Below are positions 16,343-25,035 of a stretch of DNA of 38,220 nucleotides, one piece after another. The translations under genes were made by a program, and so were the position numbers. Origin of the DNA: Parvularculaceae bacterium (lineage in GTDB: Bacteria > Pseudomonadota > Alphaproteobacteria > Caulobacterales > Parvularculaceae); assembly GCA_013389105.1 (NCBI GenBank), contig JACADZ010000041.1, forward strand, positions 1 to 38,220, in the 5' to 3' direction. The notes under the pieces are model-generated. The model ran no database searches. It had not been told where the DNA came from and saw only the letters and a list, made by a program, of their open reading frames with translations. Position 1 is the stretch's first letter, and every line of letters begins with the position of its first letter.

Positions 16343-16747
16343 GTGCTCGAAAAACTGTCGCCGATCATGCCAGCGCGCCACATCGCGAAAACGGAAGGCT
16401 TCTATTCGACCTTAGGATTTAAGACCGTTTATCGCGGTGACGACTATCTCCTGATGATGCGGGACGAGGTCGAGGTCCATTTCTTCCGTCATGCGGAGCT
16501 TGATCCTTTCACGAATTATTGCGGCGCCTATTTGCGTCCGTCAAACGTTGACGCCCTGTCGCGCGAGATCGCCGCCCTCAACCTTCCCGCGAAAGGAATT
16601 CCGCGCTTCGAGCCGGCGGCGGACAAGCGTTGGGGAATGCGCGAGCTTGCGCTCGTCGACATCAACGGAAATCTCATTCGCGCCGGACAGGAAATCGGAC
16701 CTCGATACGGAGTCGACCATGTTGACGCTCAAGAATTACGCGATTGA
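16343..16747 (+). CDS. Bleomycin-resistance-type VOC protein within the paa genes
   Basis: A 134-residue vicinal-oxygen-chelate fold protein. The N-terminal MPARHIAKTEGFYSTLGF and the central VEVHFFRHAELDPFTN match the bleomycin-binding protein branch, which binds and sequesters ligands as a dimer and usually lacks the metal site. It starts with GTG 2 bp after paaG, and its end overlaps the start of paaZ by 29 bp, so it belongs to the paa transcription unit. It could bind bleomycin-like drugs or a reactive ring intermediate; the second is a guess from context. Confidence 0.8.
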   Translation: MLEKLSPIMPARHIAKTEGFYSTLGFKTVYRGDDYLLMMRDEVEVHFFRHAELDPFTNYCGAYLRPSNVDALSREIAALNLPAKGIPRFEPAADKRWGMRELALVDINGNLIRAGQEIGPRYGVDHVDAQELRD

Positions 16748-18743
16748 CCGCTGGACCGAAGGGTCTGGCGGCGGCGCGGACATCGCCTCGGCGGTCACCG
16801 GGGCCGCAATCGCGCGCAGCGGTTCGGGCGGGCTCGACTTTGGCGCCATGGTTCGCCATGCGCGCGACATCGGCGGGCGCAACCTCCGCCGTATCACGTT
16901 CCACGAACGCGCGGCGATCGTGAAGGCGCTCGGAACTGCGATCATGGACCGCAAGGAAGAGCTTTACGCCCTCAACTTCCATACCGGCGCGACGCGCAAG
17001 GACGGCTGGATCGATATCGAGGGCGGCGCCGGCACGCTGTTTTCGATGGCCTCAAAGGCGCGGCGCGAGCTTCCTGACGATGTGCTTTTCGTCGACGGGC
17101 CCGTCGAGCCGATTTCAAAGGAAGGGACTTTCCTCGCCCAGCATGTCTATACATCGCTCAAAGGCGTCGCGGTCCATATCAACGCGTTCAATTTCCCCGT
17201 CTGGGGCATGCTTGAAAAGCTGGCGGTCAGCCTCATCGCCGGCGTCCCCGCGATCGTCAAGCCGGCGACCGCCACGGCCTATCTCGCCGAAGCGGCCTTC
17301 CGCATCTTGATCGAGACGGGCAAGGTTCCTGCCGGGGCGTTGCAACTGATCATCGGCGCAACCGGCGACCTTTTCGATCATCTCACCGGACAGGATGTCG
17401 TCTCTTTCACCGGATCAGCCGCGACCGCGTCAAAATTGAAGTGCCATCCGGTCATTGTTCGCGAAAGCGTCCGCTTCATCGCAGAACAGGACTCGCTCAA
17501 CGCGGCGATGCTGGGGCCGGACGCCAATCCGGATAGCCCTGAATTCCAGCTTTTTGCAAAGGAAGTCGCGCGCGAAATGACTGTGAAGGCGGGACAGAAA
17601 TGCACCGCGATCCGGCGCGCGCTCGTTCCCGCTGCGCTCCTCGACGTCGTCGAGCGAGCGATCATCGACCAGCTCAGAAAGACCACGATCGGCGATCCCG
17701 CCCTCGAAAACGTGCGTATGGGCGCGCTTGTCAGCCTGTCGCAGCGCGAGGATGTCCGCGCCAAAGTCGGCGCGCTGAAAGCCGAGGCGCGCGTTGTCTT
17801 TGGTGCAAGCGACGACCTCGCCGTCATTGGCGCCGATGCGGCCAAAGGCGCCTTCGTCGCCCCGATGCTCCTGCGCTGCGATGAGCCGACGGCAGCCAAG
17901 GCCGTGCACGAGATTGAGGCGTTCGGCCCGGTTGCAACCCTCATGCCTTATCGGTCGCTCGATGAGGCCGTCTTGCTCCTCAATCGCGGCGGCGGCTCTC
18001 TCGTCATGTCGCTGTTCACCCATGATCCTGAAGTTGCGCGCGATGTAATGCTGGGCGCTGCTTCCGCGCATGGCCGCGTCATCGTCATCGACCGCGATTG
18101 CGCGAAGGAGCAGACGGGGCACGGCTCGCCCCTGCCCGTCCTCGTTCATGGCGGACCGGGCCGCGCCGGCGGCGGCGAGGAGATGGGCGGCATGCGCGGC
18201 GTGCGTCACTACATGCAGCGCACCGCCGTCCAGGGGTCCCCGGCCGTCCTGAAGGCGGTCACGGGCGCGCATGTGAAGGGATCCGCCGTCTCATCGGGGC
18301 CGCCCCACCCCTTCCGTTACAGGTTCGGCGAGCTTGAGATCGGCAAGAGCATCGAGACGGCCGCACGCAAGATCACGCTCGACGACATCGAGCACTTCGC
18401 GCATTTCACCGGCGACACCTTCTATGCGCACATGGACGAGGCGGCGGCGAAGGCCAATCCGTTTTTCCCCGGGCGCGTCGCGCATGGCTATCTCATTCTC
18501 TCCTTCGCGGCGGGTCTCTTCGTCGATCCGGCGCCCGGACCCGTGCTCGCCAATTACGGACTCGATGAGCTCCGCTTCCTGACGCCGGTCTCCCCCGGCG
18601 ACGAGATCAGAGTAAGGCTCACCGCCAAGTCGAAGAAGAAGCGGAACGAAGAATATGGAGAGGTTAGGTGGGACGTGCTCGTCGTGAACCAGAAGAACGA
18701 GACGGTCGCGACTTACGAACTTCTCACCATGAACGCGATCTGA
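16719..18743 (+). CDS. paaZ: Oxepin-CoA hydrolase / 3-oxo-5,6-dehydrosuberyl-CoA semialdehyde dehydrogenase
   Basis: A 674-residue bifunctional enzyme that opens the oxepin-CoA ring and oxidises the resulting aldehyde. Residues 1 to about 515 are an aldehyde dehydrogenase with Cys295 (AGQKCTAIRR) and Glu256 (RFIAEQDSL), at the same numbers as in Escherichia coli PaaZ. Residues about 525-674 are a MaoC-like (R)-hydratase with Asp566 and His571 (TGDTFYAHMDE). Both active sites look intact, so the aldehyde should be channelled rather than released. ATG 16719 has GGAG 9 bases upstream and lies inside the end of the VOC gene. The next gene follows after one base. Confidence 0.95.
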   Translation: MLTLKNYAIDRWTEGSGGGADIASAVTGAAIARSGSGGLDFGAMVRHARDIGGRNLRRITFHERAAIVKALGTAIMDRKEELYALNFHTGATRKDGWIDIEGGAGTLFSMASKARRELPDDVLFVDGPVEPISKEGTFLAQHVYTSLKGVAVHINAFNFPVWGMLEKLAVSLIAGVPAIVKPATATAYLAEAAFRILIETGKVPAGALQLIIGATGDLFDHLTGQDVVSFTGSAATASKLKCHPVIVRESVRFIAEQDSLNAAMLGPDANPDSPEFQLFAKEVAREMTVKAGQKCTAIRRALVPAALLDVVERAIIDQLRKTTIGDPALENVRMGALVSLSQREDVRAKVGALKAEARVVFGASDDLAVIGADAAKGAFVAPMLLRCDEPTAAKAVHEIEAFGPVATLMPYRSLDEAVLLLNRGGGSLVMSLFTHDPEVARDVMLGAASAHGRVIVIDRDCAKEQTGHGSPLPVLVHGGPGRAGGGEEMGGMRGVRHYMQRTAVQGSPAVLKAVTGAHVKGSAVSSGPPHPFRYRFGELEIGKSIETAARKITLDDIEHFAHFTGDTFYAHMDEAAAKANPFFPGRVAHGYLILSFAAGLFVDPAPGPVLANYGLDELRFLTPVSPGDEIRVRLTAKSKKKRNEEYGEVRWDVLVVNQKNETVATYELLTMNAI

Positions 18744-18744
18744 C

Positions 18745-19323
18745 ATGGCGCGCACGCAGGCGGCGGACTACGAGGAAAAGCGTCAGACGATCGTCGAAGA
18801 GGCGGCGCGGCTCTTCGCGGCGCAGGGCTTCGACGGCGCCTCGGTCGCCGAACTCGCTGAAGCGTGCGCCACGTCGAAGTCGCTCATTTACCACTATTAC
18901 CCTTCGAAAGAGGCGATCCTGTTCGACGTCATGAACGGGCATATGGACGATCTTCTCGGCGCGATCGAGGAGAATGCGGCGGGCCCCGCGGCCGAAGCTT
19001 TTGCGCGCTTCACGCGCGCGCTGCTCCGACGCTACGCCGGGGCCGCGGCGCGCCAGAAGGTGCTGCTTTACGAGATCGACCGGCTTCCCCGGGCGCAGCG
19101 CCAGGAGATCATCGACAAGGAGCGCCGTCTCATCGCCCATGCCGAGGGACTGATTGCGCGGGCTTCTAGGAAGCCTCAGGACCGCGCGCGGCTGCGCGCC
19201 GCCGCCATGCTCTATTTCGGCATGCTCAACTGGACGCATAACTGGTTCAAGCCGTCCGGCGCCCTGACCCGCGACGAACTCGCCGACATGGCCGCCGAGA
19301 CCGTTCTGCGGTCTCTCGCGTGA
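18745..19323 (+). CDS. TetR-family regulator, likely PaaR
   Basis: A 192-residue TetR protein. The N-terminal helix-turn-helix is clear (FAAQGFDGASVAELAEACATSKSLIYHYYPSKEAIL). The ligand domain contains YAGAAARQKVLLYEIDRLP and YFGMLNWTHNWFKPSG, the latter typical of regulators of acyl-CoA and phenylacetate metabolism. PaaR repressors are released by phenylacetyl-CoA. It is the last gene of the paaG-VOC-paaZ unit (TGACATG with paaZ), which would give feedback on its own synthesis. Targets are probably the paaA and paaG promoters described here. Confidence 0.82.
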   Translation: MARTQAADYEEKRQTIVEEAARLFAAQGFDGASVAELAEACATSKSLIYHYYPSKEAILFDVMNGHMDDLLGAIEENAAGPAAEAFARFTRALLRRYAGAAARQKVLLYEIDRLPRAQRQEIIDKERRLIAHAEGLIARASRKPQDRARLRAAAMLYFGMLNWTHNWFKPSGALTRDELADMAAETVLRSLA

Positions 19324-19410
19324 CCCGCCGCCTGCGTCCGGCAGCCGAAACCCGTTGATCGCCGCCTGCCGTCGGCGCATCACTTCGCACATAATGCAAC
19401 GGAGCCCCGA

Positions 19411-20952
19411 ATGAACGGCGCGGAAGCCCTGATCGCCACACTCATCGACGCCGACGTCAATGTCTGCTTCGCCAATCCGGGAACGTCGGAAATGCAGCTC
19501 GTCGCGGCGATAGACAAGCTCGACGGCATGCGCGCCATTCTGTGCCTCTTCGAGGGCGTCGTCACCGGCGCCGCGGACGGCTACGGCCGGATGGCCGACA
19601 AGCCGGCGGCGACGTTGCTGCATCTCGGACCCGGCCTCGCCAACGGCCTCGCCAATCTGCACAATGCGAAGCGCGCGCATTCGCCGATCGTCAACATTGT
19701 CGGCGATCATGCAACCTATCACCTGAATTACGACGCGCCGCTGACTTCGGACGTCGCCGGAGTCGCCCGACCGATGTCCGACTGGGTCGGCGCCTCGGCC
19801 TCGGCGGACGCTCTGGCGGCGGAAGGTTCCGCAGCCGTCGCCGCGGCGCTCGACTACCCAGGGAGGATCGCGACCTTGATCGCGCCCGCCAATCACGCCT
19901 GGGAAGAAACCAAAAGCCGCGCCAAGCCGGTCAGCCGCAAGCCGGCGCCGCGCGCCGCCGCGTCGGCCGTCCGCGCGGCGGAACAGGCGCTGAAGAAGGG
20001 CGACGCGGCGCTCTTCCTCGGCGGCCGGGCGCTGCGCGCCGACGCGCTTGACGAGGCCGGCCGCATCGTCGCCGCGACCGGTTCACGCCTCATCTGCGAG
20101 ACGTTCTTCGCCCGGATGGAACGCGGGGCCGGTCGGGTCGCGCCCGAGCGGCTTCCCTATTTCGCCGAGATGGCGACCGAAAATCTGAAAGGCGTCCGCA
20201 GGCTGATCATGGTCGGCGCCAAGCCGCCCGTCGCGTTTTTCGCCTATCCCGGCAAGCCGGGCTGGCTCGCGCCGCAGGACGCCGACATCGTCACGCTCGC
20301 CGGTCCGCGCGAAGACGCGCTCGGCGCGCTCAGCGCGCTGGCCGAGGAACTTGGCGCGCCGAAGGATCACGGCCGAGCGCAAACCCCTTTCGCGCCGCCG
20401 ATCGGGACCGGCAAGCTCGATGCGGCCGGCATTGGCGCGGTCGTCGCCAACCTGCTGCCCGCCAACGCCGTCGTCTCGGACGAAGCGGCGACTGCGGGCC
20501 TGGCGCTCTTTCCAATGACGGCGGGCGCAGCGCCCCATGACTGGCTTACTCTCACCGGGGGCTCGATCGGCCAGGGCCTGCCCGTCGGCCTCGGCGCCGC
20601 CGTCGCCTGTCCCGACCGGAAAGTGGTCTGCCTCCAGGCGGACGGCGGCGCCATGTACACGATCCAGGCGCTGTGGACCATGGCGCGCGAGAAGCTCGAC
20701 GTCGCGACGGTCATCGTCAACAACGGCAGCTACGCGATCCTCAATATCGAATTCATGCGCGTCGGCGCAGGGGCCGCGGGCCCGAAGGCGCGCCAGCTTC
20801 TCGATCTCACCAATCCCGGCCTCGACTTCGTATCGATGGCGCGCGGCATGGGCGTTCCCGGCCGGCGCGCGACGACGGTCGAGGAGTTCCGCGACGCCTT
20901 CGCCGAGGCGATCGCCTGCAAGGGCCCGTTCCTAGTCGACGCCGTGATCTGA
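19411..20952 (+). CDS. Thiamine-diphosphate-dependent enzyme (benzoylformate decarboxylase/acetolactate synthase-like)
   Basis: A 513-residue ThDP enzyme with the three classic domains. Ser26 (NPGTSEM), Glu48 (LFEGVVTGAADGYGR) and His71 (LLHLGPG) sit where benzoylformate decarboxylase of Pseudomonas has Ser26, Glu47 and His70. The second catalytic histidine (His281 there) appears to be Phe in the AFFAYPGKPG segment. The cofactor motif runs from QADGGAMYTIQALW to VNNGSYAIL. Such proteins are often labelled acetolactate synthase large subunit but carry no regulatory subunit. The following 2-hydroxy-acid dehydrogenase would supply a 2-oxo acid, which supports a decarboxylase or related carboligase. 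ATG 19411 has CGGAG 7 bases upstream. Confidence 0.75.
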   Translation: MNGAEALIATLIDADVNVCFANPGTSEMQLVAAIDKLDGMRAILCLFEGVVTGAADGYGRMADKPAATLLHLGPGLANGLANLHNAKRAHSPIVNIVGDHATYHLNYDAPLTSDVAGVARPMSDWVGASASADALAAEGSAAVAAALDYPGRIATLIAPANHAWEETKSRAKPVSRKPAPRAAASAVRAAEQALKKGDAALFLGGRALRADALDEAGRIVAATGSRLICETFFARMERGAGRVAPERLPYFAEMATENLKGVRRLIMVGAKPPVAFFAYPGKPGWLAPQDADIVTLAGPREDALGALSALAEELGAPKDHGRAQTPFAPPIGTGKLDAAGIGAVVANLLPANAVVSDEAATAGLALFPMTAGAAPHDWLTLTGGSIGQGLPVGLGAAVACPDRKVVCLQADGGAMYTIQALWTMAREKLDVATVIVNNGSYAILNIEFMRVGAGAAGPKARQLLDLTNPGLDFVSMARGMGVPGRRATTVEEFRDAFAEAIACKGPFLVDAVI

Positions 20953-20960
20953 CGCGCGCC

Positions 20961-22139
20961 ATGCCGACGCTCGATCTCGCGCCCGCCTCGACCGCCGACT
21001 ACCGCGCACTCGCGGAGAAGCGCCTGCCGCGACCGCTGTTCGACTACATTGACGGCGGGTCCTATGGCGAAACCAGCCTTCGCCGCAACGTCGAGGATTT
21101 CGCCGCCCTCGCGCTGCGCCAGCGCGTGCTGGTGGACGTTTCGAAGATCGACACGAGGATTTCGCTCTTCGGACGCGAATGGGCGATGCCGGTCGCGCTG
21201 GCGCCGATCGGCATGGGCGGGATGATGGCGCGCCGCGCGGAGGCTCTGGCCGTCACCTGCGCGCACGACGCCGGCATTCCCTTTTGTCTGTCGACGGTGA
21301 GCATTTGTCCGCTCGAAGAGGTCGCCAAGGCTGCGGCCGGGCCGTTCTGGTTCCAGCTCTACATGTTGCGCGACCGCGGGGCGGTCGAGGAGCTTCTGGC
21401 GCGCGCGAAGGCCGTCGGCGTCAGGACGCTCCTCTTCACGGTGGATCTGCCGGTGATGGGCGCGCGTTATCGCGACATGCGCAACGGTCTTGCCGGGGGA
21501 CTCTCGACGCTCGGCAGATTGCGCCTCGGCGCCGACTACGCCGCCCACGGGCGCTGGGCGCTGGATGTGGCGGTCAAAGGCAAGCCGCTGACCTTCGGCA
21601 ATCTTGCGAAATACGTTCCTGACGCGAGGACCCCCGCCGACTTCAGGGCGTGGGTCGACGCCCAGTTCGACGCGAGCGTCACGTGGAAGGATATCGAATG
21701 GCTGCGCGGAAAATGGGCCGGCGATCTCGTGCTCAAGGGCGTTCTTGACCCGGAAGATGCGCGCCTCGCCGCCCGCTCCGGCGCCGACGGCGTCGTCGTC
21801 TCGAACCATGGCGGTCGCCAGCTCGACGGCGTCTCCTCCGCGATCGCCATGACGCCGCGCATCGTCGAGGCGGCGGGCGACCGCCTCGTCGTTCTGATGG
21901 ACGGCGGCGTGAGAAGCGGCATGGACGTCGTGAAAGCGCTCGCCGCGGGCGCCAAAGCCGTCCTGATCGGCCGGCCCTGGATCTGGGCTCTCGCCGGGCG
22001 CGGATCCCGCGGCCTCGTCGCCCTGCTGAAGACGTTCAGGGCCGAGATGAATGTCGCCATGGCGCTCACGGGCGCGCCGTCAATCGGCGATGTTTCCGCA
22101 GCGCTGGTTGAAGGGACGGTCTGGACCGGCGGGCGATAA
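20961..22139 (+). CDS. FMN-dependent 2-hydroxy-acid dehydrogenase (LldD/MdlB family)
   Basis: A 392-residue enzyme that oxidises an L-2-hydroxy acid (lactate, mandelate or similar) to the 2-oxo acid. Markers are FDYIDGGSYGETSLRRN at the N-terminus, LAPIGMGGMMARRAEALA, the FMN lysine segment LVLKGVLDPEDARLAA, the catalytic histidine in SNHGGRQLDGVSSA, and the phosphate-binding DGGVRSGMDVVKAL. The segment AAHGRWALDVAVKGKPLTFGN is the membrane-associating loop of the lactate/mandelate dehydrogenases. It starts 8 bp after the ThDP gene. The pair resembles mandelate dehydrogenase plus benzoylformate decarboxylase, but lactate as substrate cannot be excluded. Confidence 0.88.
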   Translation: MPTLDLAPASTADYRALAEKRLPRPLFDYIDGGSYGETSLRRNVEDFAALALRQRVLVDVSKIDTRISLFGREWAMPVALAPIGMGGMMARRAEALAVTCAHDAGIPFCLSTVSICPLEEVAKAAAGPFWFQLYMLRDRGAVEELLARAKAVGVRTLLFTVDLPVMGARYRDMRNGLAGGLSTLGRLRLGADYAAHGRWALDVAVKGKPLTFGNLAKYVPDARTPADFRAWVDAQFDASVTWKDIEWLRGKWAGDLVLKGVLDPEDARLAARSGADGVVVSNHGGRQLDGVSSAIAMTPRIVEAAGDRLVVLMDGGVRSGMDVVKALAAGAKAVLIGRPWIWALAGRGSRGLVALLKTFRAEMNVAMALTGAPSIGDVSAALVEGTVWTGGR

Positions 22140-22178
22140 ATGCGCATCGCCCCCCGGTCCAATTTTTTCGTGACCGCG

Positions 22179-22228
22179 CCGGGTTTTGAAAAACCGGTGA
22201 TCCCGCTTTTTCGCCCGGCGCTTTAATC
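22179..22228. repeat. Palindromic intergenic repeat, copy A
   Basis: A near-palindrome, CCGGGTTTTGAAAAACCGG (22179-22197), is followed by a T-rich segment and GGCGCTTTAATC. The part from 22189 to 22228 aligns with 28125-28162 (copy B), sharing AAAACCG, CCGCTTTT, CGC and GCT-T-TAA-TC. The general pattern resembles the short palindromic repeats common between genes of Hyphomicrobiales. It lies between two convergent genes and could act as a bidirectional terminator. Its right end supplies the TAA stop of the minus-strand gene. Confidence 0.6.
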
Positions 22229-23686
22229 TTCTTCAGGGGGCAGCTTCTTTTTCTCGGCTTCTTCGAGCGCCTGGCGCAGCTTTTCAGCGTCCTTGCGCGT
22301 GACCAGCGGGTCGTCGCGCAAGGTCCAGGACGGCTCCGGAGTCTTTGCGCCGATGTCGGGCTGGCCGAGCGTGCGATCGAGATTGCCCGAGGCCTCGCCC
22401 GCCGGATCGGCGAGCGAGCCCTGCGACCTCCTGAAGTCCTTGAGCGCCTCGACGGACGCGGCGTCCTCCATCGCGCCGCCGACTTCGGGCCCGTAAATGT
22501 CGGAAGGACTCGCGCCGGCGCGCCCGGCCATCTTGTCTTTCTTCAGTAAACGGACGGCCTCGGACCAGTCCTCGCCGCCGGCGCCCGGACGCCAGCCCGA
22601 CTTGATCTCGGTGCGGCCGGCGCACTCGGCGGCTTTCTCCTTGTCCTTGAACTCTTCGGGACAGAAGATGGCGACGACTCCCGATTGCCCGGGCGTGATC
22701 GCCGCCTGTCCTTCGGGGAGATCGACATTGGGCAGCGGAACGCGCGGCCGGCCGAAGGCCGGCGCCTCGTCGAACATGTCGTCGCCCGATGGCGCAGCCT
22801 CTGCGAGCGGGGCGGCTTCCTGCGCGGCGGCGGCGGCGGCTGCGGCTTCCCTCTCCCTTTCCTTTTCCTCCTCGTCGTCGCCGCGCTCGGTCACCTCGAT
22901 GTCGGCTGGAGTTTGCGGCGAGGGCTCCACCAGCGGCTCGGCCTCTGCAGCGGGGGCCTGCTCGCCAGACGCCTCCTGCGCCTCCGTCGCCTCCGTCGGC
23001 AGGGCTAGCTCCTCCGACGGGGCCTGTTCGGGCTCCGCCACGAACGGCGCTTCCTCGTCCTCGGCCGGCGGGGCGAAAGTGTCGTCTACCGTCAAGTCGA
23101 GCTTGGGCGCCGGTTCAGGCTCGGGCTCAGGTTCGGGCGGGAGAGGTTCGGGCTCAGCTTCGGGCGGCGCGGGTTCGGGCTCGGGTTCCGGCGTCGGTTC
23201 CGGCGCCAGCTCGGGTTCAGGCTCGGGCACCGGATCTGGCGCGGGCTCCGGTTCGGGGTCGGGCTCCTCGATTGGCTGAGGCTCCGGCTGTTCTTCGGGT
23301 TCAGGAATGGTCTCCGGCTCGCGCGGGTCCGGGAGGACCGACTCGGTCGGAAGCTCCACCACGACGATAGAGATCGAGTCGCGCGGGGCCGCAGGAATGA
23401 AAATGTGAAATCGCCCGAAAACGGCGAGACCCGTATAAAGAAGGACGTTGATGGCGAGGGCGAGCGCGATCGACGCGCGCTGGCGGCGGCGGCCGTCGAC
23501 AGCGAGATAGTCGAGAAGGCGCGCGCTCCGGCGCTCGATCGCGATAAGAGCCTTGCCGATGCTGCCTTCGAAACTTGGTCTCGCCGCGTCTCCGTCCGTC
23601 GCCTGCTCCTCGACCGGCGAGCCTGACGCAGGCGCGACCGCGCCCGGTTCGGGATCGTCCTTGCGCGCCTCGTCGTCAGAATGCAT
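22223..23686 (-). CDS. TonB-like Pro/Glu-repeat membrane protein of unknown function
   Basis: A 487-residue protein with an acidic cytoplasmic N-terminus, one transmembrane helix (about residues 70-95, [20 protein letters not shown]), a Pro-Glu repeat (about residues 115-200) and a long acidic and alanine-rich region. The architecture is that of TonB/TolA-type energy transducers, in which the rigid PE region spans the periplasm. The C-terminal 150 residues lack a recognisable TonB domain; they contain [18 protein letters not shown] with two cysteines and a predicted helical, charged end. Similar proteins occur uncharacterised in alphaproteobacteria. It is divergent from purD with 56 bp between starts. 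Confidence 0.72.
   Translation of the reverse strand: MHSDDEARKDDPEPGAVAPASGSPVEEQATDGDAARPSFEGSIGKALIAIERRSARLLDYLAVDGRRRQRASIALALAINVLLYTGLAVFGRFHIFIPAAPRDSISIVVVELPTESVLPDPREPETIPEPEEQPEPQPIEEPDPEPEPAPDPVPEPEPELAPEPTPEPEPEPAPPEAEPEPLPPEPEPEPEPAPKLDLTVDDTFAPPAEDEEAPFVAEPEQAPSEELALPTEATEAQEASGEQAPAAEAEPLVEPSPQTPADIEVTERGDDEEEKEREREAAAAAAAAQEAAPLAEAAPSGDDMFDEAPAFGRPRVPLPNVDLPEGQAAITPGQSGVVAIFCPEEFKDKEKAAECAGRTEIKSGWRPGAGGEDWSEAVRLLKKDKMAGRAGASPSDIYGPEVGGAMEDAASVEALKDFRRSQGSLADPAGEASGNLDRTLGQPDIGAKTPEPSWTLRDDPLVTRKDAEKLRQALEEAEKKKLPPEED
23090..23320. repeat. Degenerate GGTTCGGGCTC-type tandem repeat coding Pro-Glu
   Basis: This stretch consists of many imperfect copies of a hexamer-like unit (GGTTCG, GGCTCG, GGCTCA) coding Pro-Glu dipeptides on the minus strand. 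It is the DNA basis of the PE spacer of the membrane protein and is likely to vary in copy number between strains by slippage. Confidence 0.7.
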
Positions 23687-23742
23687 TGATTTCCACCGGC
23701 GAAGGACCCTTAGACGCCACGACCAAAGGGGAGAAGAGCCAA

Positions 23743-25017
23743 GTGAAGGTCCTGCTTGTCGGCGGCGGCGGGCGCGAACATGCGCTGGGGTGGAAAATCG
23801 CCCAGAGTCCGCTTCTGACCAAGCTCTTTGTGGCGCCCGGCAATCCCGGCATCAAGCCCTTGGGCGAGAGGCTCGCGCTCGGCGCCGAGGACGTTGACGC
23901 GATCGTGTCCGCCGCCCGCGCGCGCGCCGTCGATCTCGTGGTCGTCGGACCCGAAGCGCCTCTGGCCTTGGGGCTCGCCGATCGGCTGCGGGCCCATGGC
24001 GTTCCCTGTTTCGGCCCCTCGCAGGCGGCGGCGCGCCTTGAATCGTCGAAAGCCTTCATGAAAGAGACGGCGACGCGCGCCGGCGCGCCCACCGCCGCGT
24101 TCGGACGATTCAAGGATGTCGCGGCGGCGCAGGCGTTCCTGGCCGGCATGAGCGCGCCCTATGTCGTCAAGGCGGACGGCCTCGCCGCGGGCAAGGGCGT
24201 CGTCATCGCCGAGACGTTCGCCGAAGCGGATTCGGCGGTCCGCGACCTGCTCGGCGGACGGTTCGGCGAGGCAGGCGCCGAGATCGTGATCGAGGAATTC
24301 ATGGCCGGAGAAGAGGCGAGCTACTTCGTCCTCACCGACGGCGAGACGATCCTGCCGCTCGCCGCCGCGCAGGACCACAAGCGCGCCTTCGACGGCGACA
24401 AGGGTCCGAACACGGGCGGCATGGGCGCCTATTCGCCCGCCCCGGTCTTCTCGACAGAGGTCGAGGAGGAGACGCTTGCGCGCATCATCCGCCCTGTCCT
24501 CGCCGAGATGCGCCGCGGCGGGACCCCCTTTCAGGGCGTGCTTTTCGCAGGCCTGATGATCGGCGAGAGCGGCCCGCGCCTCGTTGAGTTCAACGCGCGC
24601 TTCGGCGATCCGGAATGCCAGGTCCTGATGCGCCGCCTCGAGGGGGATTTGCTGCCGGCGCTCCACGCGGCGGCCACGGGACGGCTGCACGAAGTTACTC
24701 TTCAATGGTCGAGGAACGCCGCGGCGGTCATCGTGCTGGCGGCCGACGGCTATCCCGGCGCCTACCGCAAGGGAGGCGAGATCAAGGGCGTCGCGCGCGC
24801 CGACGCGCTGCCGGGCGTCGTCGTGTTTCAGGCGGGTACGGAGGAAAAAGACGGGCGGCTCTTTGCCTCCGGCGGCCGCGTTCTCTCGGTGTCGGCCGTG
24901 GGCGCGACGCTGCCCGAGGCCGTCCGGCGCGCTTATGCCGGGGTCGACGCCATCGAATGGCGTGACGGCTTCTGCCGGCGCGATATCGGCTGGCGCGCGA
25001 TGAAGACGTTCATCTAG
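23743..25017 (+). CDS. purD: Phosphoribosylamine-glycine ligase
   Basis: A 424-residue ATP-grasp enzyme of purine synthesis that joins 5-phosphoribosylamine and glycine. Visible signatures are [20 protein letters not shown] at the N-terminus, the ATP-grasp segment [35 protein letters not shown], and the metal-binding [11 protein letters not shown]. It starts with GTG 23743, preceded by GGGGAG; other starts further upstream would lie in the neighbouring gene. Length is normal. The three following genes run on the same strand with close spacing, but have no evident role in purine synthesis. Confidence 0.96.
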   Translation: MKVLLVGGGGREHALGWKIAQSPLLTKLFVAPGNPGIKPLGERLALGAEDVDAIVSAARARAVDLVVVGPEAPLALGLADRLRAHGVPCFGPSQAAARLESSKAFMKETATRAGAPTAAFGRFKDVAAAQAFLAGMSAPYVVKADGLAAGKGVVIAETFAEADSAVRDLLGGRFGEAGAEIVIEEFMAGEEASYFVLTDGETILPLAAAQDHKRAFDGDKGPNTGGMGAYSPAPVFSTEVEEETLARIIRPVLAEMRRGGTPFQGVLFAGLMIGESGPRLVEFNARFGDPECQVLMRRLEGDLLPALHAAATGRLHEVTLQWSRNAAAVIVLAADGYPGAYRKGGEIKGVARADALPGVVVFQAGTEEKDGRLFASGGRVLSVSAVGATLPEAVRRAYAGVDAIEWRDGFCRRDIGWRAMKTFI

Positions 25018-25035
25018 GCTTATGGATGCCTGCGC

